In this document: piece after piece, positions 7,338-15,947 of the stretch | Position numbering within the stretch: position 1 is the first letter of the stretch | Layout: each line of letters opens with the position of its first letter | Source: Prevotellaceae bacterium MN60 | Lineage (GTDB): Bacteria > Bacteroidota > Bacteroidia > Bacteroidales > Bacteroidaceae | DNA: 64,000 bases | Assembly (NCBI GenBank): GCA_900199555.1 | Contig: FZQZ01000001.1 | Coordinates: forward strand, 372,001 to 436,000 | Direction of reading: 5' to 3' | Position numbers and translations under genes: made by a program | Notes under the pieces: generated by a model | Told to the model about the DNA's origin: nothing | Database searches by the model: none | What the model saw: only the letters and a program-made list of their open reading frames with translations

Positions 7338-9323
7338 TTATTTATTTAATTTCTCAATAGTCTCCAAGAAGGTCTTCATGTCCTCAGTGTGCAGCCAGTG
7401 CAGGTCGTGGATGTTGCCCTGCTTGTCGATGAGCTTGTAGGTGGGGAAGGAATCTACGTTCAGGAATTGCTCCACGGCACGCTGCTGCGCTTTGGGCAGG
7501 TTGTAGTGTACGCAGTTGGGCCCCGTGAGGTTGTACTCCTTGATGACGTTCTTCCACGACTCCTCTGGACTGGTGTTGGCCATGTAGAGATAGACGATGT
7601 CGAAGTCCTTCAGTTGCTCCTTCACGAAGTGCGACTCCTTCAGCTTGTCCTTGCAGGGACCGCACCAGGTGCCCCAGATGTCGAGATAGACGATGCGACC
7701 TTTGAAGGGCTCCAGAATCTTGCGGAGGATGGCCTCGCCGTCAGTCAGTCCCTCCACATCTGATGAGGGGCGCAGACACTCTGCGTTGGCCACCTCGGCC
7801 TTCTGCATGTTAATGAATTTGTCGTTCTCTGCCAGCAAGGCGCTTCTCACGGCAGGCAGCTGTATCTGGTTGAGGACAGCCATTTGGGTGCGGTTGAGCG
7901 GCTTGCGATTATGGTCCAGACGCTCGTACAGCTTCTGCGCTCTGGAGAAGTCGCGCAGCAAGGCGTCGGGATAGATAGAATCAGATATCGCCACCTCAGT
8001 CAGTATGGGGTCGATGCTCTCGTTGATGGCTGCCTCCACGTCGTCTCTTTGGAAGAAGACATTCACCTGTTCTATCAGTTCCTTGTTCTTCTCGTTGAGA
8101 GCTTCGTAGTCTTCCTCTTTAGCCTGCTTGAACTGATTTGTCAGGTCTTGAAAACGCTTGAGGAGCGCCTTGTCTTCTTCTGAGAACTTGATATAGCCGT
8201 CTTTCTCTATCTGCAAAAGGCTGTTGGCGTCGATGGTTACGCTCTGCTTGTACTTGTCGCTGCCATGCTCAGCATCGCTAGAATAGTAGTAGAGCAAGAA
8301 GCTCATCTCTCGGGCGATGGTGTAGGGCTTGATGATGTTGGGCCACAGCAGTGAGTCGACATAGTCCTTGACGGCCTGCGGCAGCTTACCGCCTTCTGCA
8401 TAGAGGCAGCTCTGCATCACTTCCTCGGCAGTGGTAGCGATGTCGCCCAAGCGATGGAAGTCTTCGAATTTACGAGACAGCGTGGGGTTCACGTTCAAGA
8501 TAGAGTCGAGCAGAGCCTGGTTGTGCTGGTACATGCCTGCCCACTGGTCTTTATAGGCCAGCAGTTGCTCTTCTGTTAGAATGTGGTGTTCGTGCAGCTG
8601 GTCAAAAGCCTTTCTGTATTGGTGTGCCAGCAGCTCGTTCTGCACTCGGGCATTACGGCCCATCACGAGGCGCTTCTGGTGGGCTCCATCTATCAGCAAG
8701 AAATAGGTCTCGCCAGGCTCCAATACAGTGACAATGCTTGTTCTGCCCCAGTCGGTATAGACCTGCTGACTGTTTTCTACGGGCACCTTCACGACGAAGT
8801 GGCCCTCGTCGTCAATGCCGCCACTATATTCTGTAGCTTCTCTGGTAAAGATGCTATAGGTGGTTATCACGTATTTGCGATTCCTGTCGAGCACCTCTTT
8901 GGGGAGGTCTTTCAGCCAGCCCACAAAGGTCACCGTGTCGATAGCTCGGTAGCCATTATCCTTAAAGGGCGTCGTATCTTTGGTGGGATAGCTGGGCAGC
9001 TCGCTGGTGGTAATCAGCGAATAGGTCTGCTTCTTGCCATTGATAAGCATCTGGCGCTTGCCCTTCTTCTCTTTGTCGATAACGACATCCACTTTCTCGC
9101 CATTGTTAGTTAGTGCCATCACTACCTTGTTACCTTTCGGCCTGACGTAGTCATATTCCCAGAGCTTACAATCGTAGATGGCGTACTTCTCAGTGAAGCC
9201 GATGTCCCAGTCGCCAGTCTGTTCGTTACGCCACATCGTCTCAGCGAGTGTTCCAAGGTCGCTTTGTGCCCAGCCCGTCAGTGCAACAAGGGCGAGCACT
9301 AAGGTTGATAATAGTTTCTTCAT
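7338..9323 (-). CDS. TlpA-like thioredoxin-fold protein (paralogue 3, largest)
   Basis: 661 residues, signal peptide MKKLLSTLVLALVALTGWAQ. A beta-rich N-terminal half, then a long alpha-helical region (residues about 230-500, rich in Gln, Glu and Lys) and a C-terminal thioredoxin domain with the most canonical active site of the four, WGTWCGPCKDKL, and cis-Pro loop VDSFPTYKLIDKQG. It follows the TraB/GumN gene by 4 bases and precedes paralogue 2 by 7. Longer than most TlpA family members because of the helical insert, which may hold a binding surface for a specific client. Confidence 0.87.
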   Translation of the reverse strand: MKKLLSTLVLALVALTGWAQSDLGTLAETMWRNEQTGDWDIGFTEKYAIYDCKLWEYDYVRPKGNKVVMALTNNGEKVDVVIDKEKKGKRQMLINGKKQTYSLITTSELPSYPTKDTTPFKDNGYRAIDTVTFVGWLKDLPKEVLDRNRKYVITTYSIFTREATEYSGGIDDEGHFVVKVPVENSQQVYTDWGRTSIVTVLEPGETYFLLIDGAHQKRLVMGRNARVQNELLAHQYRKAFDQLHEHHILTEEQLLAYKDQWAGMYQHNQALLDSILNVNPTLSRKFEDFHRLGDIATTAEEVMQSCLYAEGGKLPQAVKDYVDSLLWPNIIKPYTIAREMSFLLYYYSSDAEHGSDKYKQSVTIDANSLLQIEKDGYIKFSEEDKALLKRFQDLTNQFKQAKEEDYEALNEKNKELIEQVNVFFQRDDVEAAINESIDPILTEVAISDSIYPDALLRDFSRAQKLYERLDHNRKPLNRTQMAVLNQIQLPAVRSALLAENDKFINMQKAEVANAECLRPSSDVEGLTDGEAILRKILEPFKGRIVYLDIWGTWCGPCKDKLKESHFVKEQLKDFDIVYLYMANTSPEESWKNVIKEYNLTGPNCVHYNLPKAQQRAVEQFLNVDSFPTYKLIDKQGNIHDLHWLHTEDMKTFLETIEKLNK

Positions 9324-9327
9324 ATTA

Positions 9328-10266
9328 TTATCCTTTCTTTATCTGTTCTACTTTATATCCTGCTTCTCGGAGCTTGTTGACGATGCCGTCTTTGCCTATC
9401 AGGTGGCCAGCACCGAAGACGAAGAGCGTGGGAGCCTGCTGCATGGCGGCAGTCATCTTGGGCAGCCACTTCTCGTTGCGCAGCTTGAAGAGTGCGGGGT
9501 TCTTCTCCAGTTGCGACAACCAGAAGGGGTCTGTGTCGAAGCCGTTGTAGTTGCCTTGCTTCCAGTACTCGGCAGCCTTTACAGTGGATGCAACCTCATT
9601 GATAATCTGCTGCTTGCGCTCGTCGAAATGACGGAGAAACGACATCAGCGAGTCCACCTGCGCGTCTAAGCTCTCGAGTTGCTTGTCGCGTATCTTCTGC
9701 AGGCTGTCCTGACTCTGTATCTGATCGAGTTGACCAAAAACCAGTCCACGCTCCTTGGCCCTCGTGATGCAAGCCAGATCTATCGGGGTGCCCACCATAC
9801 CCATTTCAGGATGCTTCTGCATCTCCATGGTGGTAAATATCAAATTAAACGTGGTAAGGAAGATAAAAGGCTGATAGTTCCATGTAGCCTTCATCGCTGA
9901 GTCGGTGACGTTCACCTGGAACACCTCCTTAAATCGGTAGTTCAGGGCGTCCAGCTGCTCCATGCTCAACACGTCGAAGATGGTCTTGCCCTCAGGCAAC
10001 GTGATGGCCTGCTGGCCAGCGGCTTGCAGCTCGTTAATCTTCTGTTGGCTGCTGATGTCGTACTCTGCGTAGAGTTGCTTGCAGGCAGCCTCAGCCTTCA
10101 GAAACTCAGGAATGCTGTCTAACAAGGTGCCTGGCAAGGTATGGATGGAGCCAAGGATATACGAGGGCGCATCAAGTCCGTTACCATTAACACGAAACAG
10201 GAACTGGGCATTTACGGTGACTGCTGCAACGAGGGCAAGCAATGCGGTTAAAAATAGTTTCTTCAT
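9328..10266 (-). CDS. TraB/GumN family protein
   Basis: 312 residues, signal peptide MKKLFLTALLALVAAVTVNA. The two family hallmarks are present: the N-terminal SYILGSIHTLPGTLLDSIPE and the C-terminal FVFGAGHLIGKDGIVNKLRE, each with a conserved Gly-x-His core. TraB/GumN (Tiki-like) proteins form an EreA/ChaN-like fold that may be a metal-dependent hydrolase or protease; eukaryotic Tiki is a metalloprotease, but bacterial members are poorly characterised. Its place inside an operon of secreted thioredoxins suggests joint work on envelope proteins or peptides. Co-translated with the following TlpA gene (4-base gap). Confidence 0.85.
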   Translation of the reverse strand: MKKLFLTALLALVAAVTVNAQFLFRVNGNGLDAPSYILGSIHTLPGTLLDSIPEFLKAEAACKQLYAEYDISSQQKINELQAAGQQAITLPEGKTIFDVLSMEQLDALNYRFKEVFQVNVTDSAMKATWNYQPFIFLTTFNLIFTTMEMQKHPEMGMVGTPIDLACITRAKERGLVFGQLDQIQSQDSLQKIRDKQLESLDAQVDSLMSFLRHFDERKQQIINEVASTVKAAEYWKQGNYNGFDTDPFWLSQLEKNPALFKLRNEKWLPKMTAAMQQAPTLFVFGAGHLIGKDGIVNKLREAGYKVEQIKKG

Positions 10267-10273
10267 GATTATT

Positions 10274-10873
10274 CTAATAGAATTTTATGCCAATAATATA
10301 ATAATGAGGGCTTTTTAGTGCCACGTTGGATGACAAGTCGGGGTTGATAAAGTTCTCACCGCAACAACGGGTTACTTTCTCCTTAGCATCGTACCAGTGG
10401 GAGCTATAGAACACAAGGGGGATAAAAGTATCCTTCTCAAAGGGCGATGTCAACTCAAAGGGGCGAGCGACGTATGAATACACATACTTCTTCTCACTCT
10501 CCCAGTAGATGGGGCAGAGTTTTAGAGAGCACGTCCAAGAAACCGTATTCTCCCAATTAAGGCAATACTGCGCCAAAGAGTCTGTCTCTGATGGTAGAAA
10601 TCCAATAACCAGTTTGTCACCATTGGTTGGGAAACGATAAGGGAACAAGAGCCTCGGAGAATCTTCAACTTCTTTTCCATTGACAAATTCTCTGATATGA
10701 ATCGTTACGTCCTTGCCCTTTATCGTACTTACATCGAAGCTAAAAGGCACGTAGCCCTTAGCCTTCAACAGTGGCAGATAGTCACTAATCGTAGTTTCGT
10801 TCATCTTGATCTCCTGTGCCAGTCCTGCTAATGCAAAGAGGACAAATAGCATGGTTGACAATATTCTCTTCAT
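10274..10873 (-). CDS. small secreted protein of unknown function
   Basis: 199 residues from the ATG at 10873 (MKRILSTMLFVLFALAGLAQ); a longer frame from 10942 would overlap the upstream gene and hide the signal peptide. The rest is a mixed beta protein without a family I recognise (YVPFSFDVSTIKGKDVTIHI, KLVIGFLPSETDSLAQY). It has several Cys residues (C in LNWENTVSWTCSLKLCP and RCCGENF), which fits a client or substrate of the neighbouring thioredoxins. It begins one base after the stop of the STM3941-like gene and ends 7 bases before the TraB gene. Confidence 0.7.
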   Translation of the reverse strand: MKRILSTMLFVLFALAGLAQEIKMNETTISDYLPLLKAKGYVPFSFDVSTIKGKDVTIHIREFVNGKEVEDSPRLLFPYRFPTNGDKLVIGFLPSETDSLAQYCLNWENTVSWTCSLKLCPIYWESEKKYVYSYVARPFELTSPFEKDTFIPLVFYSSHWYDAKEKVTRCCGENFINPDLSSNVALKSPHYYIIGIKFY

Positions 10874-10874
10874 A

Positions 10875-11363
10875 TTATTTATTGATGCGAGAGTTAAGTA
10901 TATCGCAGATTTCTTGCGGCGTTTTCGAGAGTCCGCCAACATAGACCTCGTAGGGATAGCCCTGCATAGCTGCCTTCGAGCGCTGTTTGCGGTCTTCAGC
11001 TACATTTTCTTTATGGCCTTCCCATGTATCATCCTTATAGTTGATACCAATAAATGTACGGCCTTGGAATTTATCGATGTAGAAAGATTCAACGCCTGAC
11101 AGTCTGACAATCCATTCGCCCTGCGTCTTTACAATCAGAGACATATCGGTAATAATAAGTCGGGTTCTGCGACTTAAATAGAGAAAATAGACTAAGAAAA
11201 TGAGCATAGGACCTATCACAGAGAGCATCGTGTCAAGAAGCTTATCATGCTGATCAACAAGATGGTATCTTAAGCCGAACAAAGCGGCAAGGAATGCTGC
11301 TGTTGCCAAGAATACGAAAAGCAGTCTCTTAATGGATATATAGATTTTAATTTCTTCCATCAT
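10875..11363 (-). CDS. STM3941-like membrane protein
   Basis: 162 residues. Basic N-terminus, then two transmembrane helices (about 14-32 and 44-63), and a cytoplasmic PH-like domain (RLIITDMSLIVKTQGEWIVRL ... FIGINYKDD). This organisation and the ending PYEVYVGGLSKTPQEICDILNSRI match proteins annotated as the STM3941 family, whose function is not known. It sits between the third and fourth secreted-protein genes of the operon with 1- to 2-base spacing, so it is very likely co-expressed. Confidence 0.65.
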   Translation of the reverse strand: MMEEIKIYISIKRLLFVFLATAAFLAALFGLRYHLVDQHDKLLDTMLSVIGPMLIFLVYFLYLSRRTRLIITDMSLIVKTQGEWIVRLSGVESFYIDKFQGRTFIGINYKDDTWEGHKENVAEDRKQRSKAAMQGYPYEVYVGGLSKTPQEICDILNSRINK

Positions 11364-11365
11364 TT

Positions 11366-13066
11366 TTATTTCAGTTTATTTTTCAAGTGGTTCAGTTCGT
11401 AGTCAAAATTGTAGTAGCCATCCAGCTTAAGGTCGTCGCGTACACGGCGGCCGTCAGGGGTGATGGTCTCGTAGTGAGGGATGCCGTTGAAGTGGAAGAG
11501 CTCCTGCAGACGACCAAAGTCGTTGTAGGTCATGCAGATGGTCTCCTCGTCGGCAAGCCATTCCTTTACATAGTTATGGTAAGCATCACTACCCTCTGCA
11601 GTACGCTCTCCTGCGATAAAAATCAGTTTCACGTCGTTGCGCTTGGCAATCTCGGCACGCTTGTTCTTGCTGCTCTGAATGGCCGATTTACAAGGACCGC
11701 AGTTCATGCCCCAGAAGTCGATGACGAGATAGCGACCAGGATATTTGGCACACAGCGAACGGATGAGGTCGGCAGCGGCGTTGTTGGCAGGTAGCGGAGT
11801 GGAGAGTTCCGTCTGTGCCAACTTATAGGCATAGAACGCCTCGCTTTTCTGTTGGATATATGGATTGGAGAAGACGCTCAGATAGATTGGCATCATCCTG
11901 CCTGGTGTCTGAATGGTGGCTGCTACCTCTTCACGTTCAGCAACCGTCATCGTCGTATCGGCAAGAATCTCTGGAATGGAAGCCTCATTGCTGCGCCAGC
12001 TGTTGAATGCGTTGGCCATGTTCTTATAGGCGCACAACTGGGTCAGGAAATTATCTCCTTCAGTCCCCATCAGTTTGCGGTAGGCCGTCATGCCGTTCAA
12101 CAGTACCTTCTTGTCGGTTTCCACATTATTGTCTATGGCACCATCCTCGCCAAGCAGTCCCTCATACTGAATACTCCTGACGGGTCTGGCAAACTGGATG
12201 CGATTGAGCATCATAGGATATTGGTTACAGGTCAGCAGTAGGGGATTGTCGAAATCCACACGGTGTAGTGCCTTGTAGTTCTCTGGTTTTCTCACACCCA
12301 GCCATTCGACGCTGTCGAGAATCACCATTTCGTAGCCACCATTTCGTGGTTCATATTTTCTGACGGCATTCTCGTGATGCATCGCAAAGTCCATCACACC
12401 ATAAACAAAGTTTACCTGTAGATCGGCCAGTGCCAACTGCATTTCCAAAGGGGTGAAGTGTTGGTTGCGTCCCTCCTCTTGCAGGTGGTTCAGCATGTCT
12501 TGCCACGTCTGGTCTGCCAAAGCGTCCATGGCAGGGAAAGTGCCATTAAACACATGCAGCGGGTAAGCAAGATCCCACATGCTCAGAGACGACTTCAACC
12601 ACCGTTCTGCCTCCTTGCTGCTACCATTATGATAATAGCACTCATATTGACCTTGCTCGTTGGGCTTGACGGTGATATCGATGGTCTCGCCAGGACGAGC
12701 AAAGAAGCGTATTTCTTCGAAGCCCACCTTCGACTGTCTGGTGAAGAACCTGTTACAAACGGGGTAACTGGCTTGGAACTTCTTCTCGAACGAACCGTCG
12801 GCAGCGATGTCGAACACCAGCGTGACAGCATCTTTCTCGAACACATCCTCATAGTAGCACTCCATTGACGTGAAGCCGAATTTCTCTGCATCGTAACCCT
12901 CAAAGTGGCCACGGATGGTGATGGTGTCCGTCTTGAACCAGTCAGCAGGTACCGTATAGGGATTGGCTTTCGACAGCTGTTGCAATGTCGGCGCCTTGGT
13001 TTTTATCGTCTTTGCTTGTGCCGTTAGTGCGACAAGAGCAAGCATAATGGTTAATAGTTTTTTCAT
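11366..13066 (-). CDS. TlpA-like thioredoxin-fold protein (paralogue 4)
   Basis: 566 residues from the ATG at 13066 (MKKLLTIMLALVALTAQA); the frame stays open upstream into the neighbouring gene but without a signal peptide. N-terminal beta-sandwich (DTITIRGHFEGYDAEKFG, AADGSFEKKFQASYP, ARPGETIDITVKP) as in the other paralogues, then a helical middle and thioredoxin domain with FWGMNCGPCKSAIQ and cis-Pro loop FNGIPHYETITPDG. First thioredoxin gene of the operon, 10 bases downstream of the zinc-ribbon gene. Presumed periplasmic thiol-disulfide oxidoreductase. Confidence 0.87.
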   Translation of the reverse strand: MKKLLTIMLALVALTAQAKTIKTKAPTLQQLSKANPYTVPADWFKTDTITIRGHFEGYDAEKFGFTSMECYYEDVFEKDAVTLVFDIAADGSFEKKFQASYPVCNRFFTRQSKVGFEEIRFFARPGETIDITVKPNEQGQYECYYHNGSSKEAERWLKSSLSMWDLAYPLHVFNGTFPAMDALADQTWQDMLNHLQEEGRNQHFTPLEMQLALADLQVNFVYGVMDFAMHHENAVRKYEPRNGGYEMVILDSVEWLGVRKPENYKALHRVDFDNPLLLTCNQYPMMLNRIQFARPVRSIQYEGLLGEDGAIDNNVETDKKVLLNGMTAYRKLMGTEGDNFLTQLCAYKNMANAFNSWRSNEASIPEILADTTMTVAEREEVAATIQTPGRMMPIYLSVFSNPYIQQKSEAFYAYKLAQTELSTPLPANNAAADLIRSLCAKYPGRYLVIDFWGMNCGPCKSAIQSSKNKRAEIAKRNDVKLIFIAGERTAEGSDAYHNYVKEWLADEETICMTYNDFGRLQELFHFNGIPHYETITPDGRRVRDDLKLDGYYNFDYELNHLKNKLK

Positions 13067-13076
13067 AATTTTCTTG

Positions 13077-13400
13077 TTAGATATCTCCAGTAAAGAATAT
13101 GGTGCGGAGAGTGAGAAAGGATGCAACGGCGATAACCACCACGAAGAAGGGCAGGCTATAGAGCAAGGCCTCGAGGAAGGTGGTGTGGAAGAAAAGCAGG
13201 GAGACCTGCATGGGAACATAGATGCTCAGGAAGCCAAACATGAAGCTATACTTGAAGCCCGGCTTGGGCTCCTTGGCCAGCCTTACACTCCTGTTGCAAT
13301 GGTTGCAGACGGTGTAGTGGTCGGTACCCAGCAGCAGATATCTCATGCATCGCTTCAGCGATATCGTCTCATGACAGTAGGGACATTCTCTATTCTTCAT
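13077..13400 (-). CDS. small zinc-ribbon membrane protein (cxxc_20_cxxc-like)
   Basis: 107 residues. Two CxxC knuckles (C6PYC9 and C32NHC35) form a rubredoxin-type zinc ribbon at the cytoplasmic N-terminus, followed by two hydrophobic helices (residues about 49-70 and 78-98). The layout resembles the Bacteroidetes cxxc_20_cxxc family, for which no function is known. It starts 3 bases after the esterase stop codon and precedes the first TlpA gene by 10 bases, so it is an operon member. Confidence 0.7.
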   Translation of the reverse strand: MKNRECPYCHETISLKRCMRYLLLGTDHYTVCNHCNRSVRLAKEPKPGFKYSFMFGFLSIYVPMQVSLLFFHTTFLEALLYSLPFFVVVIAVASFLTLRTIFFTGDI

Positions 13401-13403
13401 AAC

Positions 13404-14945
13404 TTACTGATTGGTTTTTGGTGCGCGAACATACTGCATAAAGTCGTCGATGAACTGGATACGCTCGATGTTGGGTGTGGTGATGAGCGAGGTGCCGTTG
13501 TTGAACTGCATGACGGTAGGTTTGCCCTCTTCAAAGACAGGCCAGAGGGGCAGACCCTCGCCATTAGGATTGCCACCCGTCTTGGCAAAGTTGACCCAGT
13601 ATTGCTGCATGAGCTCGCTGACCTTCGCCTCCTGTGGATATTTGGCTTCTTTGCCATCGAAGGCACCCTTCAGATACATCATGTCGTCAGCATGGGCAGC
13701 ACCACGACGATTGCCCTGCGCATAGACGGTGGTGTCAGACTTCTGGGCGAGGTAGGCGGAATAGACAGGACTCTTGCCCGTCTTCTTCTGCAAGGTGGTC
13801 CACGCGTAGGCAGGCCATCCGAAGCCTATATCGCGCGTAGCATCGCGCAGGCTGAAGAGACGCTCCTCGTCGGTAGTGCCAGGATACAACGCCTTGGCCT
13901 TATCTGCCCACTGACCTGGCAACTGACGGAAGAACTGCTCGTACTGGTCGGCACTGACCTGTGTGTAATCGACGGCACCCTCGTCGCTATTGTACATAAT
14001 CAGCACGGGGACATCGTTGTAGTTGCCCTTCAGGTAGAGGTCGTAGATGTGTTCCGGAATGACGTAGCCATCGACGATGGGCGCGCAGAGTTGGAAGTTG
14101 TTGTTATTGCCCGTAAGCTCCTTGGCATCCACCTGACGCAGTTCGGCAATGGACTTTTTCTTCAGCTGACTGGCAAAGATTCCACCATACATCTGCGCCG
14201 TTGCTAGGTTTATCATACTCGTGGGCGATAGGAAAGCGCCACTCTGACTGATGCAGGCACGGAACAAGCCCTTGGCAAGGGGCGAGGCACAGAGCACATG
14301 ACAACTCATGGCGCCAGCAGACTCGCCAAAGATGGTGACTTTAGCGGGGTCGCCACCAAAGTTCTTGATATTACGCTGTACCCACTGCAGGGCGAAGATC
14401 TGGTCAAGAATGCCATAATTACCCGAATGGCCGTCAGCCTCCTTGGCGAGTTCGGCATGGGCAAGGAATCCCAGTGCACCAGCACGATACTCGATAGACA
14501 CAGCGACGATGCCTCTGCGGGCAAGGCTCTGCCACAGGTCGCCACCATAATGCTCCGTGCGGAAGCCACCACCATGGATGAACACCATGACGGGCAGGCC
14601 CTCGTTGACACGCGTGGCAGGGGTAACGACGCTGAGATAGAGACAGTCTTCGCTCATCATGTCGTACTTGACATAACTCTTCTCGGGCTGTGGGGGCCAC
14701 TTAGCCACATCCTCAGCCTTCAGCACGCCCTTCCAAGGCTTGGCAGGCTGTGGTGCCTTCCAGCGCAGGTCGCCCAGAGGGGCTGCTGCATAGGGAATAG
14801 CTTTATACACAGCGAGGTCTGTCCCGTCGAGGACACCTTCAACATCTCCTGTCTCCACATGCGTCTTCAACAAGGGAGAAGCAGGCTGTGCCTGTCCTGC
14901 GATAGTGGCAAGGGCGAGCAATGCGGTTAGTAAGGTTTGCTTCAT
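13404..14945 (-). CDS. secreted type-B carboxylesterase
   Basis: 513 residues, signal peptide MKQTLLTALLALATIAGQAQ. Classic alpha/beta-hydrolase of the carboxylesterase type B family: oxyanion region VFIHGGGF, nucleophile elbow FGESAGAM, acidic residue near SDEGAVDY, and catalytic His region RGAAHADDMMY; the family signature EDCLYLSVVTP is present. Hydrolyses carboxylic esters in the periplasm or outside the cell; substrate (plant acyl esters, feruloyl or acetyl groups, or drugs) not deducible. It is the promoter-proximal gene of the eight-gene minus-strand operon. Confidence 0.9.
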   Translation of the reverse strand: MKQTLLTALLALATIAGQAQPASPLLKTHVETGDVEGVLDGTDLAVYKAIPYAAAPLGDLRWKAPQPAKPWKGVLKAEDVAKWPPQPEKSYVKYDMMSEDCLYLSVVTPATRVNEGLPVMVFIHGGGFRTEHYGGDLWQSLARRGIVAVSIEYRAGALGFLAHAELAKEADGHSGNYGILDQIFALQWVQRNIKNFGGDPAKVTIFGESAGAMSCHVLCASPLAKGLFRACISQSGAFLSPTSMINLATAQMYGGIFASQLKKKSIAELRQVDAKELTGNNNNFQLCAPIVDGYVIPEHIYDLYLKGNYNDVPVLIMYNSDEGAVDYTQVSADQYEQFFRQLPGQWADKAKALYPGTTDEERLFSLRDATRDIGFGWPAYAWTTLQKKTGKSPVYSAYLAQKSDTTVYAQGNRRGAAHADDMMYLKGAFDGKEAKYPQEAKVSELMQQYWVNFAKTGGNPNGEGLPLWPVFEEGKPTVMQFNNGTSLITTPNIERIQFIDDFMQYVRAPKTNQ

Positions 14946-15144
14946 AGTCGGTTTTCTACTTTAATGTTACAGATAATTAAGGTATAGTGTTATACCAAAA
15001 TTGACAATGCTACGGTTGCGAGCAATGTACTCAAAATAATTACTGTCATAATCGTTTCGTCTAATTAGTTATTATTTTATTATATATACGAATCTCTTGA
15101 AGAGATATCGAATTGTTGGGTGTTAAATGTTCTTAATGGAAAGA

Positions 15145-15360
15145 CTATTCTTCTCTATACTCCAAGATGTCGCCAGGCTGACAACCCAATTCGCGACAAA
15201 TGGCCTCAAGAGTGGTGAAGCGCACAGCCTTAGCCTTACCAGTCTTCAAGATGGAGAGATTGGCAAGCGTGAGCCCTACCCTCTCTGCCAACTCGCTGAG
15301 CGACATTTTGCGCATGGCAAGTTCTACGTCTAAGTTTACTATGATTTGTCCCATAGGCAT
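15145..15360 (-). CDS. XRE-family transcriptional regulator (YozG-like)
   Basis: 71 residues made almost entirely of one Cro/CI-type helix-turn-helix (MSLSELAERVGLTLANLSILKTG), ending CQPGDILEYREE. The small size and the ending are typical of YozG-type regulators that accompany DUF2975 membrane proteins. An alternative ATG lies two codons in. The DUF2975-like gene lies just upstream (38-base gap) and ends with the expected family tail, so the two form the usual pair. Confidence 0.8.
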   Translation of the reverse strand: MPMGQIIVNLDVELAMRKMSLSELAERVGLTLANLSILKTGKAKAVRFTTLEAICRELGCQPGDILEYREE

Positions 15361-15398
15361 TATATCGTTAAATCTTGCTCTTCCTGTAACTTTAATGA

Positions 15399-15701
15399 TT
15401 ATATTGTCAGTTCCTGTTCTTCCTTCAATTTCTGGGCATCTTTCAGAATCTTAGGTGTAAAGAAGTAGCCTATGATTATCCAATAAAGAGGACCCGTATA
15501 TAGTCTATGAATCATTCTTGGGAAATAGTAATGATACTGAGGCTCAACATAGCTGAGAACACTTCTACTGAAGAAACCTGCAAAGCTGAAATACAACAGT
15601 GTTGAGATACCCAACAGATAAAACAGTCTGACGCACCACTTGGAGTATTGCTTATGAATATAAGTAAGGATTACCATCATAACGAATATGCAGAATGGCA
15701 C
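15399..15701 (-). pseudogene. DUF2975-like membrane protein, probably N-terminally truncated
   Basis: About 100 residues with three hydrophobic helices and the ending KILKDAQKLKEEQELTI, which is how DUF2975 proteins end. Intact members are usually around 150-190 residues with an additional N-terminal helix. Here the frame reaches a TAG codon only seven codons upstream of the GTG at 15701, with no ATG start before residue 8, and the sequence further upstream is occupied by a 30-bp direct repeat. Either it uses a GTG start and is short, or the 5' end was lost during a repeat-associated rearrangement. The XRE partner downstream is intact. Confidence 0.55.
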
Positions 15702-15736
15702 TCCTACCCAAAAGAGTATCTACATCAAGAACGGCG

Positions 15737-15843
15737 TCAAGGTCGTGATTAAGTGAGAATAAAGCAGGATCTATTCATGCTTTATCGAACGAGAACGAGC
15801 TCGATACAAAGTATCAAGGTCGTGATTAAGTGAGAATAAAGCA
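15737..15843. repeat. 30-bp direct repeat flanking 47 bp
   Basis: The 30 bases beginning TCAAGGTCGTGATTAAGTGA occur identically at 15737-15766 and 15814-15843, 77 bases apart. Between them lies a palindromic stretch around CGAGCTCG. The repeat abuts the broken 5' end of the DUF2975-like gene, which suggests a recombination or insertion scar. Confidence 0.8.
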
Positions 15844-15854
15844 TCCACCCTCTT

Positions 15855-15920
15855 AAGCCTCCCACCCCTCTATATCTTGTTCCCCTTTATAGGGGGAACA
15901 TAGATAAGAGGGAGAGGCTT
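15855..15920. repeat. long imperfect palindrome, REP-like
   Basis: AAGCCTCCCACCCCTCTATA ... TTGTTCCCC pairs with GGGGAACATAGATAAGAGGG ... AGAGGCTT around a TTTATA centre, giving a roughly 28-bp imperfect stem. It lies between two minus-strand genes, 28 bases after the end of the outer-membrane protein gene, and could terminate it. Its C-run/TAAA/G-run core resembles the palindrome found inside the prolyl oligopeptidase gene at about 62.6 kb, so both may belong to one dispersed family. Confidence 0.6.
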
Positions 15921-15947
15921 ATCTCCCTCCAAGTTTCTAGTGCTCCA

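Noticed and set aside
12963..14207. A 414-codon plus-strand open frame opposite the esterase and zinc-ribbon genes
   Set aside because: It is antisense to two genes with clear family motifs; its own translation has no recognisable domain and it only reflects codon bias of the opposite strand.
14981..15106. Small palindromes GGTATA-GTGT-TATACC (14981-14996) and ATCTCTTGAAGAGAT (15092-15106) between the XRE gene and the esterase operon
   Set aside because: They may be operators or a terminator for the XRE gene, but stems are only 6-7 bp and nothing else supports a function.
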